A stretch of DNA of 64,000 bases, taken from Candidatus Terraquivivens ruidianensis. GTDB lineage: Archaea; Thermoproteota; Nitrososphaeria_A; Caldarchaeales; Wolframiiraptoraceae. Of the stretch, positions 1 through 7,928 are shown one piece after another (the stretch's first letter is position 1; each line of letters begins with the position of its first letter). The position numbers and the translations under genes are program-made. The stretch covers positions 124,001 through 188,000 of the forward strand of contig JALNLA010000001.1 in the NCBI GenBank assembly GCA_023267975.1. The letters are read 5' to 3'. Under the pieces are notes generated by a model, which did no database searches, was not told the origin of the DNA, and saw only the letters and a list, made by a program, of their open reading frames with translations.

Positions 1-213
1 GTAACCATCGCGCTCGAATATACCTATTAACTCATGACCCATTTTTCTTACCCAAAGAGGTATATCCTGCTTTGAGGTGCTGTCCGATGCGTAAACGGAA
101 ACAACATCGCCAACGTCAACCTCCCTTATCGTCTTCACCAACTCTATCAAAGGACCTGGGCAGAAGCTACCCCTTGCATCGACAACCCTATTCACTTTTA
201 TTTCTCCTGACAT
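1..213 (-). CDS. TusA/SirA-like sulfur carrier protein (C-terminus beyond window edge)
   Basis: The 71 visible residues begin MSGEIKVNRVVDARG and carry a Cys-Pro-Gly-Pro motif near residue 18, the CPxP signature of TusA/YeeD-family sulfurtransferases in which the cysteine carries a persulfide. The family is usually about 75-80 residues, so only a few residues should lie beyond the left edge. It is divergent from the JAMM protease gene, with a 56 bp A+T-rich gap between them. A sulfur-relay role is inferred from the family; the partner is unknown. Confidence 0.8.
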   Translation of the reverse strand, partial: MSGEIKVNRVVDARGSFCPGPLIELVKTIREVDVGDVVSVYASDSTSKQDIPLWVRKMGHELIGIFERDGY

Positions 214-269
214 ACATCGTACCCTGAAACGGTAACAAATCATATAACTTTGTTATTTAAATATTTCAT

Positions 270-731
270 GTGACGATTATATATCGGTACGACCTCTTTG
301 GTGACGGGTTGACGCTCGTAATAAGCAAATCCGAGCTGGATGAGATAATCAGGCACGCTTTGGAGACGTATCCCGAAGAGTGCTGCGGGCTCTTGGTAGG
401 AAGAAAGGACGGCGGAAGGAGTGTCGTCGCTAAAGTTGTCAGGAGCAAAAACGCCTACATAGGAGATAGGAGAAGGAGATACGTAGTCGACCCGTTAGAC
501 ATATACAATGTAGAGAAGGATGCTGAGAAGCAAGGGTTAATGCTGATTGGCGTATACCACTCCCACCCCAACTATCCTGCAAGACCATCGGCCTACGATG
601 CGGAGGTCGCTTGGCCCTCCATAAGGTATCTTATAGTGTCCATATATGATGGAAAGCCTGAGAAGGTTACCGTGTGGCTTTTTAACGAGAAGAATAAGGA
701 GTTTCTTGAAGAGAGCATGGTCGTTCTTTAA
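270..731 (+). CDS. JAMM/MPN+ domain metalloprotease
   Basis: This is a compact single-domain Zn peptidase of 153 residues. The JAMM signature is complete: Glu36/37 in PEECCG, His97-x-His99 in HSHP, then Ser107 and Asp110. Stand-alone archaeal and bacterial members trim C-terminal extensions from ubiquitin-like or sulfur-carrier proteins, or remove such conjugates; the substrate here is not visible. The GTG at 270 follows a TATA-like stretch (252-263). A second TATA-like stretch (277-283) would suit a TTG start at 309, so the first 13 residues are uncertain. Its neighbours are a TusA-like sulfur carrier (divergent) and a radical SAM protein 79 bp downstream, which hints at sulfur-transfer or cofactor chemistry. 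Confidence 0.85.
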   Translation: MTIIYRYDLFGDGLTLVISKSELDEIIRHALETYPEECCGLLVGRKDGGRSVVAKVVRSKNAYIGDRRRRYVVDPLDIYNVEKDAEKQGLMLIGVYHSHPNYPARPSAYDAEVAWPSIRYLIVSIYDGKPEKVTVWLFNEKNKEFLEESMVVL

Positions 732-810
732 ATTTCTTAAAAGTATTAGATTTTTCACCGTTGAAAATTGTGGAAAACTTATTTCTCTCACCAAATCCTG
801 GAATAATCTG

Positions 811-2307
811 ATGAGCGGTATACCGATTTCGCTTGGCTTCGGCGCCATGCGCATCATTCTTTCAAACTCGCAACCAAGAGCGTTAATGAAGAAGAGTTTG
901 GAGAAATGTAATAGATGCGGCAAGAGACCCATAGACATATTTTTCGATGAATGTTTGGGGATTAAGCAAAAGAAGTGCATCATGTGTGCATCGATTGTTT
1001 CTGCGCTTAAATTTTTTACTTTTGTTACTTTGAAGGTACTGAACTCCAACCAGGATTCGTTAGTCAAAGCTTTAAGCGTGCCGTACTGGAGAAAAGGGCT
1101 GACGTCGGCTGTAAAGGGTTTAGCGTGGTTCGGTGCAACGAAACCTTTTGTCACGGGTTCACCACTCTTTGTTGTCTGGAACTTTACGAATAGATGCAAC
1201 CTAAGATGCAAGCATTGTTACCAAAACGCCAGTGCAAGCTTACCAACGGAGCTTACAACAAGCGAGGCGCTCCGTGTTGTTAAGGAACTTTCGGATGCGG
1301 ACGTTTCCTCTATTGCTTTTTCAGGAGGAGAGCCGCTCATCAGGCAGGATTTCTTCAAGGTTGCAGGTAGCGCAAAAGATAGTGGGATGTATGTGACGGT
1401 CGCATCAAATGGCACGCTCATAACAAAGGAGGTCGCTAAGAGGCTTGCCAAAACCATACATTACGTAGAAATAAGCTTAGACAGTATAAATCCAAAAACG
1501 CATGACGAGTTTAGGGGAGTTCCTAGTAGCTGGGATAGGGCAGTTTCCGCAATCAAATACTTGAAGGAAGAGGGCGTTACGGTAGGTGTCGCTACAACCG
1601 TAACCAAACACAATATATCGGAGGTGCAAAAAATGGTCGACTTCGTAGAGGAGCTTGGTGTTGAGTATTTCATATGCTTTAATTTCATACCGACGGGTAG
1701 GGCTATAGAAATCGTTAAAGATGATCCATCGCCGTCTGAAAGGGAGGAGTTTATGAAGTTTCTATACAAGAGGCTGGTTCTCAACATGCTTCAAAATAAG
1801 AGACTAAAACTCTACACGACGGCGCCCCAGTTTGCGAGGGTTGGACTCGAGGCGATGGAAGAAGTCATGAGAGAGGTTTATACGATTGGCCCAACAGTTC
1901 CATGCGTTGAGCCAGTAATACCTACAACGCATTACGCAAACATCCCTGGCATAACACCCGGGGTTGCGGAGTTTATTGGTGGTTGTGGCGCAGGTAGAGT
2001 TTATGCGGCGATAAGTCCAGAGGGCGATGTCCAGCCATGCGTTTTCATGCCCATAAAGCTTGGCAACCTGAGACATGAAAAATTCGAGGAAATATGGCTC
2101 AATTCAAGCATTCTTAACGAACTGAGGGACAGAAGTAAGCTGAAGGATGGGTGCGGGACGTGTTTGTATAAGTTCGTTTGCGGAGGCTGTAGGGCCAGGG
2201 CCTACGGATATTTCGGAGACTATCTGATGCCTGATCCGGGCTGCATCAAGAGGATTTACGAAAGGCCGATTCATGCGTTACAGCTTCAAGGTATGGCAAA
2301 ACGTTAA
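811..2307 (+). CDS. Radical SAM/SPASM-domain protein with N-terminal cysteine-rich motif
   Basis: From ATG 811 the protein has 498 residues. An N-terminal four- or five-cysteine region (Cys33, 36, 48, 56, 59) looks like a zinc ribbon. The radical SAM cluster motif CNLRCKHC lies at about 129-136, followed by the SAM-binding FSGGEP. The C-terminal third is a SPASM domain with seven cysteines (CGAGRVY, QPCVF, CGTC, VCGGC, DPGC), likely binding auxiliary Fe-S clusters. The architecture resembles the AhbC/AhbD/PqqE group of peptide- and porphyrin-modifying enzymes, but the substrate cannot be assigned. The frame is open upstream to 646; that part overlaps the JAMM gene and looks non-coding. ATG 847 and 886 are alternative starts. 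Confidence 0.8.
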   Translation: MSGIPISLGFGAMRIILSNSQPRALMKKSLEKCNRCGKRPIDIFFDECLGIKQKKCIMCASIVSALKFFTFVTLKVLNSNQDSLVKALSVPYWRKGLTSAVKGLAWFGATKPFVTGSPLFVVWNFTNRCNLRCKHCYQNASASLPTELTTSEALRVVKELSDADVSSIAFSGGEPLIRQDFFKVAGSAKDSGMYVTVASNGTLITKEVAKRLAKTIHYVEISLDSINPKTHDEFRGVPSSWDRAVSAIKYLKEEGVTVGVATTVTKHNISEVQKMVDFVEELGVEYFICFNFIPTGRAIEIVKDDPSPSEREEFMKFLYKRLVLNMLQNKRLKLYTTAPQFARVGLEAMEEVMREVYTIGPTVPCVEPVIPTTHYANIPGITPGVAEFIGGCGAGRVYAAISPEGDVQPCVFMPIKLGNLRHEKFEEIWLNSSILNELRDRSKLKDGCGTCLYKFVCGGCRARAYGYFGDYLMPDPGCIKRIYERPIHALQLQGMAKR

Positions 2308-2322
2308 AACATGATGAAAGCC

Positions 2323-2444
2323 GGCTTGCCAGCACGTGGCCCTCGCCTGGGCTCTCGCACCAGACTACCTCCACGCGATGGGGGCTTAGCTTCCGGGTTC
2401 GGAATGGGTCCGGGCGTTTCCCTCCCATCTATGGCCGGCAAGCC
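2323..2444 (-). rRNA. rrf: 5S ribosomal RNA
   Basis: Read on the minus strand, the ends pair as helix I (GCTTGCCGGCC at the 5' side, GCTGGCAAGC at the 3' side). The interior carries the conserved 5S segments GGAAACGCCCGGACCCATTCC, split here by its helix, and GAACCCGGAAGCTAAGC. The length of about 122 nt is normal. It stands alone, unlinked to 16S or 23S genes, in the gap between two protein genes. A T-rich stretch follows its 3' end (read on minus, about 2296-2310) and could terminate transcription. Ends are accurate to 1-2 nt. Confidence 0.95.
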
Positions 2445-2478
2445 AGCTCTATCTTATTAAATCCTTTCTAAAAAGTTT

Positions 2479-2925
2479 TTATGCAGCATTCTCCAAAAAA
2501 GAAAGACCTTTATCCGTTACTCTGTATTTGAAGGGCTTACCTGTCCTAACAACGAGACCCTTCACGTAAAGGCTCTTTAAAATCCTAGACACGTGCTCAC
2601 GACTTCTGTTAAGTTTAGCGCTAAGTTCAGAGGACGAGGATGGCCCCTCGGTTTTCAGGAGTTCCAGCACCCTGTAGCACGTCTGGTTGAAGTCTTCCTC
2701 TGCAGCTACTTTCTCAGGAGCATTAGCTATGTTATCTAACTCGCTCAACCTATTTTCTATCTTACTGAGTGTTTCCTTTATCTTTGCTAATTCGTCGGCA
2801 ACCGTACAGTAATGGCCGGGGCTTGACAATACCTTTTGGGGAGTCCTAGCCCTACGGAGTAGGATGTAGAATATTACGGTCTGCGCGATGAATAACGTTA
2901 CAAAAACGAGGGTTAGAATGTCCAA
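2479..2925 (-). CDS. Membrane-anchored winged-helix protein
   Basis: A single N-terminal transmembrane helix spans residues 3-24 (ILTLVFVTLFIAQTVIFYILL) and is followed by basic residues. A probable coiled coil occupies about 42-66 (DELAKIKETLSKIENRLSELD). A MarR/ArsR-like winged helix follows at about 80-146 (LLKTEGPSSSSELSAKLNRSREHVSRILKSL). The start is TTG, one base after the stop of the upstream 129-residue gene, so the two are probably co-transcribed. An anchored DNA-binding domain suggests signalling from the membrane or chromosome tethering; no ligand domain is seen. The specific function is unknown. Confidence 0.75.
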   Translation of the reverse strand: MDILTLVFVTLFIAQTVIFYILLRRARTPQKVLSSPGHYCTVADELAKIKETLSKIENRLSELDNIANAPEKVAAEEDFNQTCYRVLELLKTEGPSSSSELSAKLNRSREHVSRILKSLYVKGLVVRTGKPFKYRVTDKGLSFLENAA

Positions 2926-2926
2926 C

Positions 2927-3313
2927 CTACTTTCTCGCCTCTGTAAGCTTGAGTAACAGACTAGCTATCGCTTCAGGGTCCCTATTGTTTAAAGTCTCGG
3001 AGACCTGTAAGAACCAAGAGTACGTCGGCAACTCGAGTAAACCGAGGTAGCCCAACAGCAAGACCGTGTAGAGTGCCTTTACCACGTTGTCCATCGCTTG
3101 CTTCTTAGTCCTCAAGAAAGAGCCCTTCGAGACCCCACGGAGCTTTGCTTTCTCTTCCACTACGAGCTTTATGCCTCTGCTCTCGAGTACAAGGTCTATT
3201 AGCAAAGTCTCAAGTTGCTTCTTAGTAAGGGAGCATCTCTCGCTGAGTAATTTGAATATGATGTCATTCTCCCATTGCTTCATCTCATTGAGGAACGTAG
3301 CATCCAATTGCAT
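2927..3313 (-). CDS. Uncharacterised 128-residue helical protein
   Basis: I do not recognise a named family. The protein is predominantly alpha-helical, with a basic middle (LRGVSKGSFLRTKKQAMDNV) and a hydrophobic segment VVKALYTVLLLGYLGLLEL at about 80-98 that could be a membrane-contacting helix. ATG 3313 is preferred over GTG 3316 because AGGTG lies just upstream. It sits directly upstream of the membrane-anchored winged-helix gene with one base between stop and start, so the two probably act together. Codon use resembles neighbouring chromosomal genes. Confidence 0.65.
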   Translation of the reverse strand: MQLDATFLNEMKQWENDIIFKLLSERCSLTKKQLETLLIDLVLESRGIKLVVEEKAKLRGVSKGSFLRTKKQAMDNVVKALYTVLLLGYLGLLELPTYSWFLQVSETLNNRDPEAIASLLLKLTEARK

Positions 3314-3384
3314 CACCTAGTTTACGCTTTTGTAAACCGGAACTATAAATGTGGAATTAATAAATTTCTCATAACAACAAACCC

Positions 3385-3404
3385 CGTAATCCTACAGTAT
3401 TACG
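3385..3404. repeat. Inverted repeat CGTAAT-8-ATTACG
   Basis: A perfect 6 bp inverted repeat with an 8 nt spacer lies about 70 bp upstream of the start of the minus-strand gene at 3313 and 16 bp from the first TGACGTCA palindrome. It could be a dimeric regulator site or a short hairpin. Confidence 0.4.
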
Positions 3405-3420
3405 GTGCTTTGATGTTACG

Positions 3421-3428
3421 TGACGTCA
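3421..3428. promoter_or_regulatory. TGACGTCA palindrome, copy 1
   Basis: A perfect 8 bp palindrome, embedded in ACGTGACGTCATCACC. The same octamer recurs at 3547-3554 in the same intergenic region. Twofold symmetry suits a dimeric DNA-binding protein; the factor is unknown. Confidence 0.4.
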
Positions 3429-3545
3429 TCACCTCCGCCATATGTACTTCGCCTCTGTCATCCTGTGAACTTTTGTAAGTGCAGTCGGTGTAGCTATCTT
3501 AGACTCTGTTATGGGCCATATCATGGGACGTTCGGTTGATGCTAT

Positions 3546-3555
3546 GTGACGTCAC
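3546..3555. promoter_or_regulatory. GTGACGTCAC palindrome, copy 2
   Basis: A perfect 10 bp palindrome containing the same TGACGTCA core as 3421-3428, 126 bp away. Both lie between divergent genes, so a shared operator is plausible. Confidence 0.4.
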
Positions 3556-3885
3556 AGTCGTATTTCAAAAACCTTTGTCTGAAGTTCTCGGTTTTGTTAT
3601 CAATACTCGTTTTTGAAAAATTAAGGCTACACCAACTCTTATTCTCGTTTGTCGCAACAACTCTGACATAGCTCCAACTATGATGTTGTAGGATGGGCTG
3701 AGCCTACATACCAAGCAGGATTGAATACTCCAACAATATATGGGACATATCCGTATATTATGATTTTGCCCAGAAAAGCCTCGTAGGAGCCACGGCTCTA
3801 CGATTGACAGTTTTGTAAACCTGACCTTCATCTTAAATTTGGGGTAGATGTATACTTGAACGTAATCATCTGAGGCGTAAGGGGC

Positions 3886-5019
3886 TTGGCCAACAAAAAA
3901 ATCCGAATAAATCAGCCCGTAATTGATGAGGCAGAGGTGGAGGAGGTCTCCAAGCTCCTCAGGACGGGGATGCTCACTACGTGGCACGGCAGCGGTGAGA
4001 AGGCCGGTGAGTTTGAAAGAAGGTTCGCTTCATACGTAGGCGTCGAGTATGCAATCGCCGTAAACTCTGGAACCGCAGCCCTTCATGCGGCCCTTGCGGC
4101 ATGCGGCATAGGATATGGTGACGATGTCATAGTACCTGCGATGACTTTTGTGGCCACAGCCAACGTCGTGCTCATCCAAGGCGCTAGGCCTGTATTCGTG
4201 GACGTGGCCCCCGAAACGCTTTGCATGGACCCCGAAAAGTTCCAAAATGCAATAACGGAAAATACGAAGGCGGTAATACCTGTACATGTCTATGGATGCC
4301 CTGCCGAGATGGATGCCATAATGGATATCGCCGAGGATAAAGGCCTAATCGTCATCGAGGATGCCGCCCAAGCACATGGGGCAATCTACAAAGGTAGAAA
4401 GGCCGGTAGCATTGGCCATATAGGCTGCTTCAGCTTCTTCGCCAGCAAGAACATGACGACCGGTGAGGGCGGTATGATAACCACCAACGACGCCGAGTAT
4501 GCTAGGAGGTGTAGACTCTTCAGGACGCATGGTCAAGAAGAGGCACACATGGCCGTGATGCCAGGATTAAACTACAGGATGACGGAGTTCGAGGCTGCCA
4601 TAGGCATTGTACAGCTCTCGAAGTTGGACAGATTAAATGACATTAGGACGAGGAATGCAAATATCTTAGGGGGTTATCTTAAAGGCATACCCGCTATCGT
4701 CACACCAACTTTTCCTTTCTACATCAAGCCATCACACTACGTCTACACGATAAGAGTCAAGGGTGGGCTTAAAAAGTCGAGAGATGCACTCCAGAAGTAT
4801 CTCGTGGAGAATGGCATCGAGGCGGCCGTTTACTGGCCGAATCCCGTTCACCTGCACCCGCTCTACATGGGACTCTACGGCTATCAGAGGGGTTCACTGC
4901 CCGTGTCCGAGGAGGCTTCGGACGAGGTACTCTCTTTACCAGTGCATCCCAAAGTGAGTGACGAGGACTTACGCTACATGGCTGAAAAAATCAGGGAGTT
5001 TTTCTCGAGTGACTTTTAG
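3886..5019 (+). CDS. DegT/DnrJ/EryC1/StrS-family PLP aminotransferase
   Basis: The 377 residues match the usual length of this fold-type I family, which transaminates nucleotide-linked keto-sugars. The family landmarks are present: SGTAALHAAL (61-70), the aspartate of EDAAQAHGA (Asp159), and the PLP lysine in FFASKNMTTGEGG (Lys188). The TTG start at 3886 places RINQPVIDEAEVEEV at the normal N-terminus. No sugar dehydratase or transferase is nearby, so the substrate is open. Its stop codon overlaps that of the convergent aconitase-X small subunit (shared TTAG). Confidence 0.88.
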   Translation: MANKKIRINQPVIDEAEVEEVSKLLRTGMLTTWHGSGEKAGEFERRFASYVGVEYAIAVNSGTAALHAALAACGIGYGDDVIVPAMTFVATANVVLIQGARPVFVDVAPETLCMDPEKFQNAITENTKAVIPVHVYGCPAEMDAIMDIAEDKGLIVIEDAAQAHGAIYKGRKAGSIGHIGCFSFFASKNMTTGEGGMITTNDAEYARRCRLFRTHGQEEAHMAVMPGLNYRMTEFEAAIGIVQLSKLDRLNDIRTRNANILGGYLKGIPAIVTPTFPFYIKPSHYVYTIRVKGGLKKSRDALQKYLVENGIEAAVYWPNPVHLHPLYMGLYGYQRGSLPVSEEASDEVLSLPVHPKVSDEDLRYMAEKIREFFSSDF

Positions 5020-5417
5020 CGTCGCTCCACAACTATTTTTCCATCCTCTATCCTTACCCAGTCGCCACTTTTAAATTTGCTAGTGTCAATACAATCAACC
5101 GTGGGTATATCGCTTATTATCGCACCAACGGCAACTATAGGCTCGCACCTCTGGTTTATTATCGCCGATGGTGCCATGCCCTTTCTCTTTAATCTGTAGA
5201 TTATGTAAGAGCCAACCGTCGAGCCCTTTCCGTGTGGAAAGATGAGGACTTTCCCCGCTATGTTCTTCCCCTCTAACTCGTGGCCCCTTTCCCTAATTAT
5301 CCCAGTGTCGGGGTCAACGCCTCCGTAGAAGGATATCGGTTGCGATGAAACTAGCGCCTCACCTTCAGCCCTTCCTCTTTTTATGACCCTACCTTTCAGC
5401 TCTAAGATGTCATTCAT
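5016..5417 (-). CDS. Phosphomevalonate dehydratase small subunit (aconitase X swivelling domain, DUF126)
   Basis: A protein of 133 residues starting MNDILELKGRVIKRG. The conserved GKGSTVGSYIIYRL segment is the substrate-binding serine loop of AcnX small subunits, and INQRCEPIVAVGAIISDIPTVD is also typical. With the large subunit it should dehydrate (R)-5-phosphomevalonate to trans-anhydromevalonate 5-phosphate in the archaeal mevalonate route. ATG 5417 overlaps the large-subunit stop in an ATGA junction, which fixes the start. The downstream end overlaps the convergent DegT gene by 4 bp. Confidence 0.88.
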   Translation of the reverse strand: MNDILELKGRVIKRGRAEGEALVSSQPISFYGGVDPDTGIIRERGHELEGKNIAGKVLIFPHGKGSTVGSYIIYRLKRKGMAPSAIINQRCEPIVAVGAIISDIPTVDCIDTSKFKSGDWVRIEDGKIVVERR

Positions 5418-6595
5418 ATTGTCGCTTCCCTGATGCACTCTTCTGTCGACATCAACCTTACGCATAAATTGTTTAAGTTCCTCGAATACCATGCTCCTTT
5501 AGCTGAGTTCGTAGCAACGACTGTTACGCCCAAATCCTTTACGGGCGCGACTATGGGGCACGTATCACATAGAATCGTGCCACCAGCAACCTCTATAACC
5601 TGCGTTACGCCTAGCCTATCTGCCTCTAGCTTAACGCTCCTAGAACAGCATAGCCAGAGCTTCTTTCTAACCTTTTTTCCACTCAAAGCCGACGCAATCC
5701 CTTTAAGCTCCGTGAGCGAGAGATGGGGACAGCCGAGAAATATCAGGTCCGGATTCGCTTCGGTAGCGTACTCCTCTTTGACGTTCATTATGTCCGATTC
5801 CGTTATCGTAAGTTTCTCCACAGCTTTGTCTGCAGACCGCTCAGCCTCCGGTGTTATGCCCTCCACATGAAACATGGGCACGCCACCGACGCTGGCCAAC
5901 GCTGCGCCTAACGCCTTTAATTCATCTGGCTCAGCATGAAGGATTCCCTTAAAAAGCGGTATACCGTCACCGACGATTCTTCCGACGATGATGCCAAGGC
6001 AAGCAAACTCAAAATCTCCTTTTGGTTGCTGCACCCTAACCTCTACTGTCGGCCGACGGTTTTCCTCAAAGTGCAGGCCGTAGAGGGGTGTCCTACCGGT
6101 TATCGCCGCCGCCAGAGCGCTTATCCCGCTCTCCCTATTCGTCCTAGCACCTATGACGGAATTTGCGTAAACCACGGCCGAGCTCTCACCCCATGCGATG
6201 TGGTCACCCATTCTCGGCTCGTTGCCGACAAAGTATGGCGTGCACGTACAAGTTATCTCGATACCCATCCTACTGTAAACGTCTATCACCCTTAGCTGAT
6301 TCTCCACGAACTCTTTGTCGATGTTCATCGTGCTCCACCTTTCTAGGTCCATGCCTGCGGGGTTGAGCGTCGTCTTTACAAGAACCTTGCCGTCCGACGC
6401 GAGTTCTTCCAAAAACCCTAGCCCATCCTCACCTACGTTGGCGTACGATACGCCTGACACGTGGGCACTAGTTATCGGGACTAACCTCTCGGCGTCGTAA
6501 ATTTTTCCAAGCGCTACAAGTATCTCCATAGCCTTTTGCGCAGCGTATCCGAGCTCGCCAATTAGCATGCGCTCCTCTTCTTTTGAAAGATACAT
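5414..6595 (-). CDS. Phosphomevalonate dehydratase large subunit (aconitase X, DUF521)
   Basis: The 393 residues carry the AcnX hallmarks: CTCTPY near 117-122, WGESSAVVYANSVIGARTNRE, the cysteine of FLGCPHLSL and the C-terminal CDTCP, cysteines expected to bind the Fe-S cluster. It forms the catalytic partner of the small subunit encoded immediately downstream (4 bp overlap). In archaea these proteins were first annotated as hypothetical aconitases and later shown to be phosphomevalonate dehydratase. The adjacent UbiD- and UbiX-type genes support that role over the bacterial cis-3-hydroxyproline dehydratase role of other AcnX members. Confidence 0.88.
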   Translation of the reverse strand: MYLSKEEERMLIGELGYAAQKAMEILVALGKIYDAERLVPITSAHVSGVSYANVGEDGLGFLEELASDGKVLVKTTLNPAGMDLERWSTMNIDKEFVENQLRVIDVYSRMGIEITCTCTPYFVGNEPRMGDHIAWGESSAVVYANSVIGARTNRESGISALAAAITGRTPLYGLHFEENRRPTVEVRVQQPKGDFEFACLGIIVGRIVGDGIPLFKGILHAEPDELKALGAALASVGGVPMFHVEGITPEAERSADKAVEKLTITESDIMNVKEEYATEANPDLIFLGCPHLSLTELKGIASALSGKKVRKKLWLCCSRSVKLEADRLGVTQVIEVAGGTILCDTCPIVAPVKDLGVTVVATNSAKGAWYSRNLNNLCVRLMSTEECIREATI

Positions 6596-6629
6596 TTTAA
6601 TTACACCAATGGACGATGCGTGTCTTCAG

Positions 6630-7928
6630 CTAATTTATGTAGTCCTCAATCTTTATACTTTCCTCTCCCGGTATCTTAGCCTTTCTAAAGAGCTTCGGGT
6701 CAGCGTCTAAACATAGCGTGGCATCTATTCCGGCCTTGCATGTCTTCCGAGTATATTGGTCGGCGGACGGGTCCAAAGAGGAACCGTACTCGTTGGGCTT
6801 AAGCACTAAGCACTTGTCCAGCTGGACTCTTGTCGCCAACGCCCATTCCAGCTCAATCGGGTCGTCGATGTCTATGTCTTCGTCAACGACGATTACGTGC
6901 TTCAGGCTGCCGTGTCCCCTAAATGCTGCCTCTATGGCTTTTCTACCATCATCCTCATGTCTTTTCCTTATCTTAATGGCAGCGTGAAGCCACTTACAAC
7001 CACCGGGCGTTAACCTGACGTCCAAGCACTCGCAGACCTTTCCAACCTCCTTGTATATCGTCGCCTCCCTCGGTGTGCCCATCAAGGTTCTGTGCTCGCT
7101 GCCCGCCAGTAATATTGCTTGGAAGATTGGGTCATGTCTCATCGTCAAGCACTCTATCTCGATGACCCTCTGCTTCCTCACGACATCGTAGGTGCCTGTT
7201 ATGTCAAATATTGGACCCTCATCAACCCATTCGTCTGTTACAACGCCCTCCATCACAACCTCACAATCTGCGGGCACGAGTAACTCGTTCGTCACACACC
7301 TCGTGTACCTCATCTTTCTTAACGAGTTGGCTATGTCCAACTCGCTGAGACCTATCTTCCAAGTAACGGCCGCCGCTATCATGAAGGCAGGATGGTTTCC
7401 GAAAGTTATCGCCACGTTTCTATTGCCCCTGCGTATGAACTCGTCAAGATGTCTTGGAAGTATCCTGGCGACGACCCTGTTCTTACCTATCAGCATTAGT
7501 CTGTGGAAGCTGGCGTTGAACCCGTACTCCTTGTCATGGGCTATGATTATGCTGGCGGTTGCGTAGGGCCCACCGTCGTGCTGGCCAAAAATCAGGAAGG
7601 GCAACTTTGTCAGGTCAGGGTTTCGGTCGACTACTTGTTGGCACGGTGCATCCTCGACGATTTCGCCCTTGCTTGGGTTTTCTATGGCATCGTTCAGCTT
7701 CCTGAGTATAGCATCCTCGTCTACACCCAAGGCTTTTGCAAGAATCCTTCTATTGCCGCAAACGTTTGCCGCCAACTTGAATCCATCGTGTTCCTTAATC
7801 TTGTGAAAGAGCATCGGCTTTCCGTCGAGCTTCTTCATTATTGCGGCTGCCTCGAACTTCGTCGATACAGGCCTCACGATGTTAACGAGCTCTCCTGCCC
7901 TCTTAAGCTCATTCAGGAAATCCCTCAT
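6630..7928 (-). CDS. UbiD-family decarboxylase, probable anhydromevalonate phosphate decarboxylase
   Basis: A 432-residue UbiD-fold enzyme (MRDFLNELKRAGELVNI at the N-terminus; TASIIIAHDKEYGFNASFHRLMLIG and REATIYKEVGKVCE in the body). UbiD enzymes use prenylated FMN to decarboxylate unsaturated acids. The product of the neighbouring phosphomevalonate dehydratase, trans-anhydromevalonate phosphate, is the expected substrate, giving isopentenyl phosphate. ATG 7928 overlaps the UbiX stop as ATGA, so it is preferred to the ATG at 7937. The dehydratase large subunit begins 34 bp further on. Confidence 0.87.
   Translation of the reverse strand: MRDFLNELKRAGELVNIVRPVSTKFEAAAIMKKLDGKPMLFHKIKEHDGFKLAANVCGNRRILAKALGVDEDAILRKLNDAIENPSKGEIVEDAPCQQVVDRNPDLTKLPFLIFGQHDGGPYATASIIIAHDKEYGFNASFHRLMLIGKNRVVARILPRHLDEFIRRGNRNVAITFGNHPAFMIAAAVTWKIGLSELDIANSLRKMRYTRCVTNELLVPADCEVVMEGVVTDEWVDEGPIFDITGTYDVVRKQRVIEIECLTMRHDPIFQAILLAGSEHRTLMGTPREATIYKEVGKVCECLDVRLTPGGCKWLHAAIKIRKRHEDDGRKAIEAAFRGHGSLKHVIVVDEDIDIDDPIELEWALATRVQLDKCLVLKPNEYGSSLDPSADQYTRKTCKAGIDATLCLDADPKLFRKAKIPGEESIKIEDYIN

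Larger units (their letters stand above)
3314..3885. other. 572 bp intergenic region without a convincing gene
   Basis: No supportable coding frame lies between the divergent genes at 3313 and 3886. The region holds two TGACGTCA palindromes (3421-3428 and 3547-3554), a CGTAAT...ATTACG inverted repeat (3385-3404), an 11 bp direct repeat TTTTGTAAACC (3328-3338 and 3811-3821), and a hairpin candidate TCGTAGGAGCC/GGCTCTACGA (3780-3802). It looks regulatory. A small RNA is possible but not demonstrable by reading. Confidence 0.6.

Noticed and set aside
646-810. N-terminal extension of the radical SAM protein
   Set aside because: It lies within and just after the JAMM gene, reads as low-complexity basic sequence and precedes the likely start at 811.
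3640-3715. Possible C/D box small RNA (TGATG-like and CTGA-like boxes)
   Set aside because: Boxes do not match consensus and spacing is wrong.
3565-3987. Minus-strand 140-codon open frame in the 3.3-3.9 kb gap
   Set aside because: It overlaps the well-supported DegT aminotransferase by 100 bp, has no family resemblance and has odd composition.
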